DNA from: a bacterium
GTDB taxonomy: Bacteria; Pseudomonadota; Gammaproteobacteria; Pseudomonadales; Moraxellaceae
Direction of reading: 5' to 3'
Length of the DNA: 64,000 bases
NCBI GenBank assembly: GCA_029945725.1
Contig: JAQSDB010000011.1
Span: forward strand, 310,001 to 374,000
A model generated the notes under the pieces. It was not told the origin of the DNA. It worked only from the letters and a program-made list of their open reading frames with translations, and did not search any database. Made by a program: the position numbers and the translations under genes. The stretch's first letter is position 1; every line of letters starts with the position of its first letter. Positions 14,376-26,335 of this stretch are shown here, piece after piece.

Positions 14376-16874
14376 CTAACTTGATACGGCGCGTGCACTG
14401 ACCCTGTCGAGAAGTCCGCTCAGTACTTTTTCGATGGCATCCTGCCGCAGCAGGCGCATTCCGCCATCACATCCTGCCCGCACGATCTGCGGTACGGTTG
14501 CGCGCGAGCGCACCAGTTGCTTGACCTCATCAGAACCGCCCAGCAGCTCATAAACGCCGACACGCCCCTTGTAGCCGGCATGGCAGGCATCGCATCCAGC
14601 CGGCTCATACAGGACGAACTGGCCTTCCGGGGCGAAATCCTTGCGCCAGGCAGCCAGCACGGCCGGTTTATTCAGACTGGTTCCTGCACAATATTCATCG
14701 AGCATTTCGGATATTTCGGTATTAGTGGCTGCATGAGGTTGTTTGCATTTCTGGCAGAGCTTGCGAGCCAGTCGCTGTGACAGGATGCCGATAAGTGCAT
14801 CTGCAAAGTTGAACGGGTCCATGCCAAGGTCCAGCAGCCGGACGACACTTTCGGCTGCGCTGTTGGTATGCAAGGTGGACAGAATCAGATGCCCCGTCAA
14901 TGATGCCTCAATAGCGATTTTTGCCGTTTCGGCATCGCGTATTTCTCCGACCATGATGACGTCCGGATCGGCGCGCAGGAAGGCCCTCATCGCGGCGGCA
15001 AACGTCCAGTCGATACGTGAATTGATCTGTACCTGGCGCAGGCCAGGCTGGGTAATCTCGACCGGATCTTCAGCCGTCCAGATCTTGATGTCCGGCTTGT
15101 TGATGTGATGCAGAACCGAGTGCAGCGTTGTGGTCTTGCCGGAGCCGGTGGGGCCGCACACCAGAAACAGGCCGTAGCTGCGTGCCACCATTTTCTTGAG
15201 TTCGGTAAAGTCCCGCGCATCCAGACCAAGTGCTTGCAGCGGCAACGGGTCAACTCCGCCAAGGATGCGTAACACCACATCCTCCAGATTCTCTATCGTG
15301 GGCACGATGGCAACGCGAAGCTCGATCGGGCGCTGGCCGAAATGGCCAAACGATATTTTTCCGTCCTGCGCATGCCGACGCTCGGAAATATCCAGACCTG
15401 CCATGATCTTGATGCGCGAAACCAGGGCATTGCGATAGGTCGGCTGGAGTTCAAGGTAATCCTCAAGATCTCCATCCTTGCGGAAACGTATCAGGGTATT
15501 GGTTTTGCCGGCATTGCTTTCTATGTGGATGTCGGAGGCCCCTTGGGTGTGGGCGTCAATAATGATCTTGTTGAGAAGCCTGACCAGGGCGTTATCCATC
15601 ACCCGTGCTTCTTCGACTTCCCGATCCTTTGATTCAGCCGGATGCAGGGTTTCCCGCGTCAGGGCACTTGTCAGCTCCTCCACTTTCATCTGCGTAACAT
15701 CCTTGCTTCGCAGGTTTTCACTTGGGTGTGCTTGCGACGTATCGGCGCGGGCTATGGCACTGGCCAGCTCAAGGCTCGCATATTCCTTGCTGATGCGATC
15801 CCGCAGGTCATCCGGATCGCCTATGACCGGCACGATGGTGTGTTTGGAGAGGAACTGCAGCTTCTGGACAAAATCCATGGCGAGGGGATTTTCCATGGCA
15901 ACCACCAGCGCACTCTCCACCCGCATTAATGGCAGTGCCTGGTACTGGGTCGCGACGGCGGCACTCACCAGATCAAGAGCCAGTGGATCTGTCTGGAAAT
16001 CGCGCACATTGACGAAGGGAACCCCCAGCTTTTCCGACAGTGCCATCTGCACCAGCCGCATAGTGACGGCGCCCATTCCAACAAGGATATCGCCCAGTCG
16101 CTTCCCGGGATGTACCGTTTGAAGCTTCAGTGCTTCCGAAAGCTGTATGGGGGTGATGAGGTCGGAGTCCACGAGTAAATCACCCAGCTTCATCATGGGA
16201 AGACGCTTCCGGGATCGTATGGCGAGCTGAAGATCCTCTGGAGACGTTATGCCTCCGTTCAGGAGCAGCTGGCCGAGTTTTTCTTCACTCAGCTTTTCCT
16301 GCTGATTGAGTGCAACGTCCGTGGCCTCTGTCGCCCCCTGATCTTTTTGAGCCAGCGTGTCCGGCATACGCAAACCAATTTGTACGTCGTCCAGTTGTTG
16401 TGCGGGGATGAAGCAGGGTACGACCAGCCCTGTGTCGCCATCCGGAAAATACAGGAAAAGACCGGCATTCACCTTTGCAAGGCCACAGGTGATACCGGTG
16501 AGGGTTGTGCCATCAGGAAAACGGACGGTTACCTCGCTTTCATCCGCGGCGTGAGCCGCATCGGCACCTGCGGCGTTCACCATGTCGGTGTCGAGGATCA
16601 GCGATACGGGCATGCTCAGTCGGATGGCACGGACCCTTTCCAGCCGGAGTCGTTGTGGGCCGGCATGACCAGCCATCTCGACATTGATACAGCCTGCCTC
16701 TGGCTCGAATCTCTGCAATCTGGCGCCAAGGATACGGCCATCAAGCATTTCAATGGCGCAGTCATGCGCATGGCCTTCAAGTGACGTTCCCGACAGCTGG
16801 AAAAACGGGGGAAGAGGCCAGGAAAAGACAGCACACTCACGTGACGAAGTTGCTGGCAGCATGCGGTCTTCCAT
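14376..16874 (-). CDS. Orphan MshE/PilB/GspE-type secretion ATPase with tandem LG motifs
   Basis: The 832-residue protein has gaggg upstream of ATG 16874. Residues 30-165 hold two similar beta-type segments (IEMLDGRILGARL; VRFPDGTTLTGIT). Next come three LG-type motifs exactly 30 residues apart (K199-LG, K229-LG, R259-LG), as in MshEN c-di-GMP-binding domains. The motor domain has Walker [10 protein letters not shown] (574-582), Walker B DPDVIMVGEIRD (636-647), a His box (STLHTNSA) and a four-Cys zinc site (C704, C707, C758, C761). It powers pilus or secretion assembly in relatives. No pilin, platform or secretin gene is adjacent; proximity to fap suggests a biofilm role. Confidence 0.85.
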   Translation of the reverse strand: MEDRMLPATSSRECAVFSWPLPPFFQLSGTSLEGHAHDCAIEMLDGRILGARLQRFEPEAGCINVEMAGHAGPQRLRLERVRAIRLSMPVSLILDTDMVNAAGADAAHAADESEVTVRFPDGTTLTGITCGLAKVNAGLFLYFPDGDTGLVVPCFIPAQQLDDVQIGLRMPDTLAQKDQGATEATDVALNQQEKLSEEKLGQLLLNGGITSPEDLQLAIRSRKRLPMMKLGDLLVDSDLITPIQLSEALKLQTVHPGKRLGDILVGMGAVTMRLVQMALSEKLGVPFVNVRDFQTDPLALDLVSAAVATQYQALPLMRVESALVVAMENPLAMDFVQKLQFLSKHTIVPVIGDPDDLRDRISKEYASLELASAIARADTSQAHPSENLRSKDVTQMKVEELTSALTRETLHPAESKDREVEEARVMDNALVRLLNKIIIDAHTQGASDIHIESNAGKTNTLIRFRKDGDLEDYLELQPTYRNALVSRIKIMAGLDISERRHAQDGKISFGHFGQRPIELRVAIVPTIENLEDVVLRILGGVDPLPLQALGLDARDFTELKKMVARSYGLFLVCGPTGSGKTTTLHSVLHHINKPDIKIWTAEDPVEITQPGLRQVQINSRIDWTFAAAMRAFLRADPDVIMVGEIRDAETAKIAIEASLTGHLILSTLHTNSAAESVVRLLDLGMDPFNFADALIGILSQRLARKLCQKCKQPHAATNTEISEMLDEYCAGTSLNKPAVLAAWRKDFAPEGQFVLYEPAGCDACHAGYKGRVGVYELLGGSDEVKQLVRSRATVPQIVRAGCDGGMRLLRQDAIEKVLSGLLDRVSARAVSS

Positions 16875-17313
16875 TCAGCCCTCTCTCATGGCGACAACCA
16901 GCAGGATGTTCAACGCATACATCAGGCCAGTTGCCATTTCGTAAAATTAAAACGCCATCGTGATGAATCAACAGGCTAATTCATGACGCTAGTACATGCC
17001 ATCTCTTTACTCAAGCGCAGGACTGCTGAAAACGCTTCCGGACTGCATCAAACAGCCTTGCGCCATACTTGCAGTGTTGTAAAAGCCTCCGTCAGTGGTG
17101 ACGGGCGCTGGATTGCAGCAAGCTCCGGTTATTGCGGGCGCAGTTTTCCCTTACTGCCTGCATCCGGATACTATGGCGTATAATGCCCGGGCGGTGCTCG
17201 GCGAGTTTCCGCAAGGGTGATGGAAAAGCATTAAATGCTGTCTGGGAGTTCTCCCCCACCTGGCTTGTCCCCAGCCCCGTCATGCTCACTCCACCGTGCG
17301 GAATGTTCCTGTC
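16875..17313. other. Intergenic region with a likely rlmF promoter
   Basis: About 440 bases between divergent genes. A perfect TATAAT at 17179-17184 is the best minus-10 element for rlmF, leaving a leader of about 125 bases; the matching minus-35 is weak. No convincing small gene or structured RNA was seen. Confidence 0.4.
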
Positions 17314-18315
17314 ATGAAGCCCATCAACCCCGTGCGGCACGGAAAAAATCCGGCAGCAGCAAAGCCTGGCTTGCATCCGCGCAACCGGCATCAGGGACGT
17401 TACGACTTTCCAGCACTGATCAGAAAGTGCCCTGCCCTGGCCCCGTTTGTGGCGATCAACATCCATGGCGATGAATCGGTTGATTTTGCCAGCCCGGCGG
17501 CTGTCAGGGCACTCAACCGGGCGCTGTTGTCGCTGCATTACGGCATTTCGGTGTGGGACATTCCGCCCCGCTATCTGTGCCCGCCGGTTCCAGGCCGGGC
17601 GGACTATTTGCATTACCTTGCAGACCTGCTGGCCGGCAGCAATGGTGGCGTTATTCCACGCGGGAAATCCGTTCGTGCGCTGGATATCGGCGTCGGCGCA
17701 AATTGCATTTACCCGCTACTGGGTCATGCGGAATACGGCTGGAGTTTTATCGGCTCGGACATTGATCCCGTCGCGCTCAATTGTGCCGAAGGCATTGTGC
17801 AGGCCAATGCCCTGAGCCGTGGCATTGACTTCCGCTGGCAGGAATCAGCTGCTGCCATCTTCAAGGGGGTTGTGCAGGAAAGTGATTTCTTTGATCTCAC
17901 CCTGTGCAATCCGCCTTTTCATGCCTCGCTGGCCGAGGCCCGTGAAGGCAGCGAGCGAAAATGGCGCAATCTTGGCAAGGAAGATGATCGAAAAAAATCG
18001 CCGGCGCTTAATTTCGGCGGCCATGATGCCGAGTTGTGGTGCGAAGGCGGTGAGGAAGGATTTCTGCGCCGGATGATTAGCGAAAGTGCCGGCATGGCTC
18101 AGCACTGCTTCTGGTTCACTACGCTGGTTTCAAAAGCATCGAGCTTGCCCGCTATTCATGAAGAGCTGAAAAAAGTCCGTGCGCTGAACGTAAAAACAAT
18201 AAAAATGTCCCAAGGACAAAAACAAAGCCGGATCGTGGCTTGGACGTTTTTTGATGACAACCGTATACGATCATGGCGGCAAGGGCAGGAGAAAAACGGG
18301 AATGGGAAACACTGA
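17314..18315 (+). CDS. rlmF: 23S rRNA (adenine-1618-N6)-methyltransferase
   Basis: ATG 17314 gives 333 residues, close to the family's usual size; the earlier GTG at 17296 is not needed. The N-terminus carries the typical [16 protein letters not shown] motif. The Rossmann fold has the SAM site [16 protein letters not shown] and acidic loop [12 protein letters not shown], and the catalytic N6-adenine motif is LCNPPFHAS. It methylates A1618 of 23S rRNA during ribosome assembly. Monocistronic, with its own terminator at 18411-18448. Confidence 0.93.
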   Translation: MKPINPVRHGKNPAAAKPGLHPRNRHQGRYDFPALIRKCPALAPFVAINIHGDESVDFASPAAVRALNRALLSLHYGISVWDIPPRYLCPPVPGRADYLHYLADLLAGSNGGVIPRGKSVRALDIGVGANCIYPLLGHAEYGWSFIGSDIDPVALNCAEGIVQANALSRGIDFRWQESAAAIFKGVVQESDFFDLTLCNPPFHASLAEAREGSERKWRNLGKEDDRKKSPALNFGGHDAELWCEGGEEGFLRRMISESAGMAQHCFWFTTLVSKASSLPAIHEELKKVRALNVKTIKMSQGQKQSRIVAWTFFDDNRIRSWRQGQEKNGNGKH

Positions 18316-18410
18316 CAAGTCGATGGCTCTCCAGACTGAATCTGCTGTTGCCGCTTAAACAGCAGTCGCTGCGGCCGCTGGCCATCCTTGTTGATGGCTG
18401 ACTGATTTCC

Positions 18411-18448
18411 CATAAAAAATCCCCGGCAATGATCGGGGCTTTTTTATG
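18411..18448. terminator. Bidirectional terminator between rlmF and ygiD
   Basis: cataaaaaa-tccccg pairs with cggggc-ttttttatg around an 8-base loop. A-run and T-run on both sides allow use by both convergent genes. Confidence 0.85.
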
Positions 18449-18470
18449 TCATTTTTTGCGGCAAGAAAAA

Positions 18471-19250
18471 TCAGTCAAACACATAACAATCCATGGCCAG
18501 TGCGCGTCCGGAATAGTTTGCCAGGGGACGTTGCAGTGACGGTTTTTCCGAGGCCGCGCCATAGGCGACAAACAAGGGCAGCAAATGCTCGGTGCTGGGA
18601 TGTGCACGCCGCGCCGAAGGTGCCTGCTGCTGCCAGTCCGACAAAGCCGACCTGTCATTACGCTTCAGCGCCTCGTACATCCAGTCCTGAAAGGCATGCA
18701 CATACTCGTCCGCTATATCCGTGCTGAACTCATCGAAATGAAATTCGTGCAGATTATGGGTCAGCCCGCCGGAGCCTATGATCAGAATATTTTCCTCTCG
18801 CAGCGGACGCAGTGCTTCGCCCAGACGTAAATGCCATTCAGCATCGCGCCCCGGCTGCACGGAAAGTTGCGTCACCGGAATATCCGCCGCCGGATACATC
18901 TGTTGCAGCGGCACCCAGGCGCCATGGTCAAGGCCGCGCGCCGGTGCGATGCCGACAGGAATATCCGCCTGCGCCAATAACTGGCCAACGCGCGCGGCGA
19001 GTTGCGGTGCTCCCGGTGCCGGATACGTAATTTCGTAAAGCCCGGGAGGAAATCCGCCGAAATCATGAATGGTGGCCGGTTGTACAACGGCACTGACATT
19101 GGGTTGTGTTGTCGTCCAGTGTGCAGAAACCATCAGGATGGCTGCCGGTTTTGGCAAGGCAGCCGCCATGGCTGTCCAGGCCGCACCGTAAATGCCGGGC
19201 TCGACGGCCAGCATGGGTGAGCCATGGGAAATAAACAGGGTGGGAAACAT
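18471..19250 (-). CDS. ygiD: Extradiol ring-cleavage dioxygenase, 4,5-DOPA dioxygenase family
   Basis: ATG 19250 has ggaggt seven bases upstream, giving 259 residues, the usual size. Family motifs include FISHGSPM with H9, LMVSAHW with H44, PAPGAPQLAARV, the RGLDHGAWVPL segment and the GSGGLTHNL segment. These supply the metal-binding histidines of the LigB-like fold. Known members open DOPA or related catechols; the physiological substrate here is unknown. The gene stands alone between rlmF and the MFS transporter, which ends 116 bases upstream. Confidence 0.88.
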   Translation of the reverse strand: MFPTLFISHGSPMLAVEPGIYGAAWTAMAAALPKPAAILMVSAHWTTTQPNVSAVVQPATIHDFGGFPPGLYEITYPAPGAPQLAARVGQLLAQADIPVGIAPARGLDHGAWVPLQQMYPAADIPVTQLSVQPGRDAEWHLRLGEALRPLREENILIIGSGGLTHNLHEFHFDEFSTDIADEYVHAFQDWMYEALKRNDRSALSDWQQQAPSARRAHPSTEHLLPLFVAYGAASEKPSLQRPLANYSGRALAMDCYVFD

Positions 19251-19366
19251 GATGACCTCCTGATGCCGGACTGCATCGCATGAATGCATCATGGACGCTC
19301 CGGCACCCGGAATAAACCTGCAGGGCCGCAATGCTGTGTTCGCATTGTGGCAACAATCACTCGCGA

Positions 19367-20614
19367 TCAACGTCGATGCAGGCGAGCCTGGCGCAAGGCG
19401 TAGACAAACACGGGAAGCAGCAAGAACAGATTGCCGGCATATGGCCAGTGCGGCGATATCTCGTAAAGACCGGTGCCGAGCACTGGACCGATGATGGAGC
19501 CAATGGCGGGAAGCGCCGTCGTCAATCCTGCCAGGGCGCCCTGCTCGTCTGCGCCCACCGTCAGTGAGGCGGCAGCGACACAGCCGGGATAGCTGAGCCC
19601 GATGCCCAGGCCACAGCAGGCGACGCCGGCAAACAGGAAAAAAGCAGTGCCGCCGACCGCCAGCAATACCGAGCCGGCAATGAGAAAAAACAGGCCGGTG
19701 TGAATCAGCCGCCATGCCGGCCAGCGCAAGTGCTGCACCAGCAGGCCCTGCGCCAGCAAAGACAATCCCGCAGACAGCATCAGGGCAAAACCGACTTTTT
19801 TGGCAGCGAGCTGGCTGGAGAGCTGCAGCGTATCCTGAAAATAAAATCCCAGCGTTTGTATCACCATTGAAAATGCCGTGAACATCACCATGGCAATCAG
19901 CAGGAAATGACCGTAGCGCTTGTCGATAAAGCGTAGGCGTGCGGGCGATGCATGATGCGGCTGTACCAGCGGACGTGGCGACTCCGGCAGGAAAATCCAG
20001 ATCAGCAGCAGGCTGCTGAAAGTCATGAAGGCCGCAAAATACAGCGGTGCCAGCAGACTGATGCCGGCCAGCATGCCGCCCATCGCGGGACCGATAATGG
20101 TCCCCGTGCTGTTGGCGGCACCCAGTCGCGCAATGCCCGTGGTGCGGTTTTCAAGGCTGGTGATATCGCTCACATAGGCGTTCGAGGCCGGCATGGTGCC
20201 CGCCATCACGGATGACTGCAGGCAACGCGCCAGGATCAGGGCCAGCCACAGGAACGTGCCGCGTAACAGTTGCTCGAAGCCGAGCCAGAACAGGCTGGTG
20301 AAAACCAGTGTGCCAACGGTGTAACCCGTCAGGCCGATGAGGATGACGTACTTGCGACCGAGCCGGTCACTGTGCCGGCCCCAGGCGCGAGTCGCCACCG
20401 CGTACACGGCCGAGGAGGCCGTAATGATGATACCGATTTGCAGTTCGCGCAGTCCCACTGCCCGGCCGAGCAGCGGCAACAGTGAAAACACCAGCGTCTG
20501 TCCCATGGCCATGGTGGCAATGGCGGCCAGCAGCAGGCTGTAGACAAGGCGTTCGGGCAGGATGGGGGCTGACGTGGGTGATGACGTCACGGGTGGCGAT
20601 GAAGGGTTCGACAT
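19367..20614 (-). CDS. Major facilitator superfamily transporter, TetA-like drug exporter
   Basis: ATG 20614 with ggag upstream gives 415 residues and twelve predicted membrane helices. After a Ser/Pro/Thr-rich start, helix 1 begins at about residue 24. The MFS motif A between helices 2 and 3 is GRHSDRLGRKYVIL. A helix-5-type motif with Gly/Pro (STGTIIGPAMGGMLAG), repeated near the C-terminus (AIGSIIGPVLGTGLYE), marks it as a proton-driven antiporter of the DHA1 group. Substrate cannot be deduced. Possibly co-transcribed with the ygiD-type gene. Confidence 0.85.
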   Translation of the reverse strand: MSNPSSPPVTSSPTSAPILPERLVYSLLLAAIATMAMGQTLVFSLLPLLGRAVGLRELQIGIIITASSAVYAVATRAWGRHSDRLGRKYVILIGLTGYTVGTLVFTSLFWLGFEQLLRGTFLWLALILARCLQSSVMAGTMPASNAYVSDITSLENRTTGIARLGAANSTGTIIGPAMGGMLAGISLLAPLYFAAFMTFSSLLLIWIFLPESPRPLVQPHHASPARLRFIDKRYGHFLLIAMVMFTAFSMVIQTLGFYFQDTLQLSSQLAAKKVGFALMLSAGLSLLAQGLLVQHLRWPAWRLIHTGLFFLIAGSVLLAVGGTAFFLFAGVACCGLGIGLSYPGCVAAASLTVGADEQGALAGLTTALPAIGSIIGPVLGTGLYEISPHWPYAGNLFLLLPVFVYALRQARLHRR

Positions 20615-20748
20615 GAAAGCTCCGGCGTTGGCGCAGTATAGGGCCCTCTCCTGCCGGCCTGCATCACACGAACCGGTCATAAGCCTGCAAAAGCCGCGCA
20701 CCTGCATTACAATCCGCGCCCGACGCCCCGCTGGTGCCAGCATCTGCC

Positions 20749-21408
20749 ATGTCCGCCCTGCCCGACTTCCCCCTTAATACCGCCCTGCAGCACCTTGTGC
20801 TCTATGCCGATGCTGCCCTGCTGGTGGTGGAGAAGCAGGCCGGTTTGCTGAGCGTGCCTGGGCGCGGTGAAGACAAGCAGGACTGCCTGATGGCGCGCCT
20901 GCTGCCTGAATATCCGGATGCGCGCATCGTGCATCGTCTGGATCAGGACACTTCCGGCTTGCTGGTGATTGCCCGTGATGCCGATACGCATCGCGAACTC
21001 TCGCGCCAGTTTCATGATCGTGAAGTGGAAAAAACCTACATTGCACTGGCGCTGGGGCATCCTGCCGAGAATGGCGGCGAGATCGATCTGGCCCTGCGTT
21101 ATGACCCGCCGAGCAAGCCGCGGCATGTGGTGGATCCGGTGGCTGGCCAGCATGCCCTGACCGGATGGAAAGTGCTTGACCGGCAGCCGGGCTATACGAG
21201 GGTCAGCCTGGTTCCGCACACCGGCCGTACGCATCAGCTGCGCGTTCACATGCAGGCGCTGGGACATCCACTCCTCGGCGATACGCTGTACGCGCCGGCA
21301 GAGGCCTGTCCGCCCGGCAGCCGTCTTTGTCTGCATGCAGAAACACTGGGGTTTGTTCATCCGGCCCATGGCGGCCGTTTACGCTTTCATCGTCCTGCAC
21401 CGTTCTAG
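20749..21408 (+). CDS. rluA: RluA-type pseudouridine synthase
   Basis: ATG 20749 gives 219 residues, the length of E. coli RluA. There is no S4 domain, which excludes RluC/RluD. The catalytic aspartate is D65 in VHRLDQDTSGLL, and the C-terminal motif PHTGRTHQLRVHM is present. RluA modifies U746 of 23S rRNA and U32 of certain tRNAs. The gene runs divergently from the MFS gene and is followed by two palindromes before rapA. Confidence 0.88.
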   Translation: MSALPDFPLNTALQHLVLYADAALLVVEKQAGLLSVPGRGEDKQDCLMARLLPEYPDARIVHRLDQDTSGLLVIARDADTHRELSRQFHDREVEKTYIALALGHPAENGGEIDLALRYDPPSKPRHVVDPVAGQHALTGWKVLDRQPGYTRVSLVPHTGRTHQLRVHMQALGHPLLGDTLYAPAEACPPGSRLCLHAETLGFVHPAHGGRLRFHRPAPF

Positions 21409-21414
21409 TTATCA

Positions 21415-21441
21415 CCAGACAATTCCTCCTGAATTGTCTGG
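21415..21441. repeat. Perfect 11-bp inverted repeat downstream of rluA
   Basis: ccagacaattc and gaattgtctgg flank ctcct. No T-run follows, so it is not a standard terminator; it may protect the rluA mRNA 3' end. Confidence 0.55.
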
Positions 21442-21481
21442 TACGCGCAGAGTCCGGCACATGTCCGTACCCTGCTCACGC

Positions 21482-21506
21482 CAAATCAATACGCCGTATT
21501 GATTTG
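21482..21506. repeat. 25-bp palindrome upstream of rapA
   Basis: caaatcaatacg and cgtattgatttg flank a single central c. Located 83-107 bases before the rapA start; could be an operator, a cruciform, or a mRNA processing signal. Confidence 0.5.
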
Positions 21507-21588
21507 CGGGCGGCACCTCCTTGTGCCGCAAAGTCTTTGACCAGGTCACAGGCTTTTTGAACCAGGTTTTATATTTTGAGAGAAATTA

Positions 21589-24414
<2,826 letters not shown>

Positions 24415-24431
24415 GTCCGGTTTTTCCGGCA

Positions 24432-24459
24432 AAAAAAGGCGCCGGAAGGCGCCTTTTTT
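24432..24459 (+). terminator. rapA terminator
   Basis: aaaaaaggcgcc pairs perfectly with ggcgcctttttt around ggaa, giving a stable GC core and T-run 18 bases after the rapA stop. It could also serve the convergent gene at 24519. Confidence 0.9.
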
Positions 24460-24518
24460 AATACGTATTTTTTACGCCCGCATTCATGCTCCGGTCTGGT
24501 CGCTGCTTGATGGTACGG

Positions 24519-25364
24519 TCAGTGTGTCAGTGGCAGCTTCTGGGCCAGTGTGTGCCACAGGGCATCAAGTGCTTCCAGTGCCTGCTGGCTGGCCAAAAAA
24601 AAGCGTTTGGTATCCAGCGCATCATGCACGCTGGCGGCTTCAACCAGATACAAGCCATGGCGAGCCTGCAGGCGGGCATGCGTCTCCGCCACCGGAAAAA
24701 ATCCGGCATCGGGAAAGATCACACCGGCGCTGTCACAACGCTGGCGCAAGTTGCGGCCGAGGCGTTGCCAGATATCCGTGCTGATGCCATTTTCCAGACC
24801 CAGCAAGACCCCCAGCCCGGTACTCAGGTCGTCCGCATTGTAGTTCCTCTCGATCAGCTCACAGAGCTTTCTGGTTGCAGGCCAAGCCTGTTGTAGCCCC
24901 CACTCCGGTGCCATGTGCGGCGACATGTTCAACCATGCTGACCACCAGTCATGCAGGCGCTCGCTGAAAACATAGGGGTCTCCCAGCCCCATGACCGGCA
25001 ACGGTGTGCACCAGGGGACACCGTTTTCATCAAAGCAGATCACTACCGCTGTACCGGAGTCACTTTCCGGCAGCGAATGCCCTTCGCTCAGTAACAAGGT
25101 GTGATGCTCACGCGCCAATGCCAGCTGTCGCAGGAAGATGGCCAGCTGCTGCAAGGTTGGCAGCAGTGTCTCAAGACCAGCCGCGGTTTTTTCAATCCGG
25201 TCCAGCCAGGTATTTCTGGTGAGCGCTGCATGCCGGCACAACTCGTTGTTGCAACGGCGCTGCAGCTCCAGAAAACCGCTGCGGTGACGTGCATCAATAT
25301 GGGCTGCCGGGGCCATATGCCACTCAACGGCATGCGCGCGCAAACGACAGCGCATTACGGGCAT
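24519..25364 (-). CDS. Conserved-looking protein of unknown function, possibly haem-oxygenase-like fold
   Basis: 281 residues from ATG 25364; ATG 25316 is an alternative start without a clearly better ribosome site. The protein is soluble, helical and rich in Trp, His and Leu (LQRRCNNELCRH, YVFSERLHDWWSAWLNMSPHM, LSTGLGVLLGLENGI, TWL-type segments). Long helices with scattered His and Glu recall the TenA/PqqC/iron-redox fold, but no diagnostic metal motif is certain. Standing alone and convergent with rapA, it has no informative neighbours. Coding is likely from length and composition; the function is not assigned. Confidence 0.6.
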   Translation of the reverse strand: MPVMRCRLRAHAVEWHMAPAAHIDARHRSGFLELQRRCNNELCRHAALTRNTWLDRIEKTAAGLETLLPTLQQLAIFLRQLALAREHHTLLLSEGHSLPESDSGTAVVICFDENGVPWCTPLPVMGLGDPYVFSERLHDWWSAWLNMSPHMAPEWGLQQAWPATRKLCELIERNYNADDLSTGLGVLLGLENGISTDIWQRLGRNLRQRCDSAGVIFPDAGFFPVAETHARLQARHGLYLVEAASVHDALDTKRFFLASQQALEALDALWHTLAQKLPLTH

Positions 25365-25553
25365 GGGAGTCTCGTGAGCATGGCAGTCTCGTGACAGGAA
25401 AAACGGATGATCGGGAAAAGGTTCTGAAGCTCGACTGAGCCTAGAACAAGAGGAGTGAGCCGCCAGAGTCCGGCAGAAAGTTGTCTAAGATTCAGGCTGT
25501 TAAGAGCGCCACGAGGAGCGCAGACCGGCTGACCAGGCGCCAGTGTCAGCTCC

Positions 25554-26162
25554 CTAGAGGTAGCCAATCCCGTAGAATTCGCCGGCACTGCGAACACCGA
25601 GCGCCGTACGTCCCTGCTCTGCCCGCTCCTCGCCCCACTCCACCAGCTGGTAGTAGACATTGCGGGAGATCAGGGCTTCCAGCCTGTCGCGGACATGAAC
25701 ATAAGGTGCGGGCTCCTGGTCGCCCCTGAACACCACCCGTACCGGATGCTCGGGCCCGGCGATCACCACATCACCGGTTTGCATCGTGAACTTCAGGTAT
25801 TGCAGTCCGTTTTCTTCGTGCTTTTCCACCAGTACGGCCAGAAACGGCGCATCTTCAACCCGGATACGCACTTTCTCGACCGGCGTCACCAGATAGTAGT
25901 CCCCGTCATCATCGTGGCGCAGGACCGAGCTGAACAGCTTGACCAGTGCCGGCCGGCCAATGGGAGTGCCCATGTAAAACCACTGGCCGTTGCGCTTGAT
26001 CTCCATATCGAGATCGCCGCAAAACGGTGGATTCCAGCGGTGCACGGGTGGCAGGCCCCTGGGATCGTTACCCCCTTCATCTTTCAGCAGACGCAATATG
26101 GCCATGGGGTCGGAGCGCAATTGCGAGCTGCTTTTGGGGGGCGGTAATGGTGTGTCGGTCAT
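25554..26162 (-). CDS. DUF1285-family protein
   Basis: ATG 26162 gives 202 residues. The sequence shows DUF1285 features: VHRWNPPFCGDLDMEI, the stretch GQWFYMGTPIGR-ALVKLFSSVL, and DGDYYLVTPVEKVRI. Known structures of the family show a two-domain beta-rich fold of unclear function, possibly ligand-binding. The gene runs divergently from the ETF-QO gene, separated by 173 bases that contain a good sigma-70 promoter for the latter. Confidence 0.85.
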   Translation of the reverse strand: MTDTPLPPPKSSSQLRSDPMAILRLLKDEGGNDPRGLPPVHRWNPPFCGDLDMEIKRNGQWFYMGTPIGRPALVKLFSSVLRHDDDGDYYLVTPVEKVRIRVEDAPFLAVLVEKHEENGLQYLKFTMQTGDVVIAGPEHPVRVVFRGDQEPAPYVHVRDRLEALISRNVYYQLVEWGEERAEQGRTALGVRSAGEFYGIGYL

Positions 26163-26219
26163 GACGAAGCCTGTATGGTCACGGGCCAATGTTGTCGGAC
26201 ACAAAACGTGCGACTTTTA

Positions 26220-26248
26220 TTGGCCTTTCGGTGGTCTGCTTTTATACT
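26220..26248 (+). promoter_or_regulatory. Sigma-70 promoter for ETF-ubiquinone oxidoreductase
   Basis: TTGGCC at 26220-26225, a 17-base spacer and TATACT at 26243-26248, about 90 bases before the GTG at 26336. Confidence 0.6.
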
Positions 26249-26335
26249 ACGCGCCGCTAGAAAATCGAGGCCTTATGCGTACTTGGCTTATGCGGGTCGT
26301 ATCAAGGGCATATCCAGCCAGTTCAGGAGATTATC

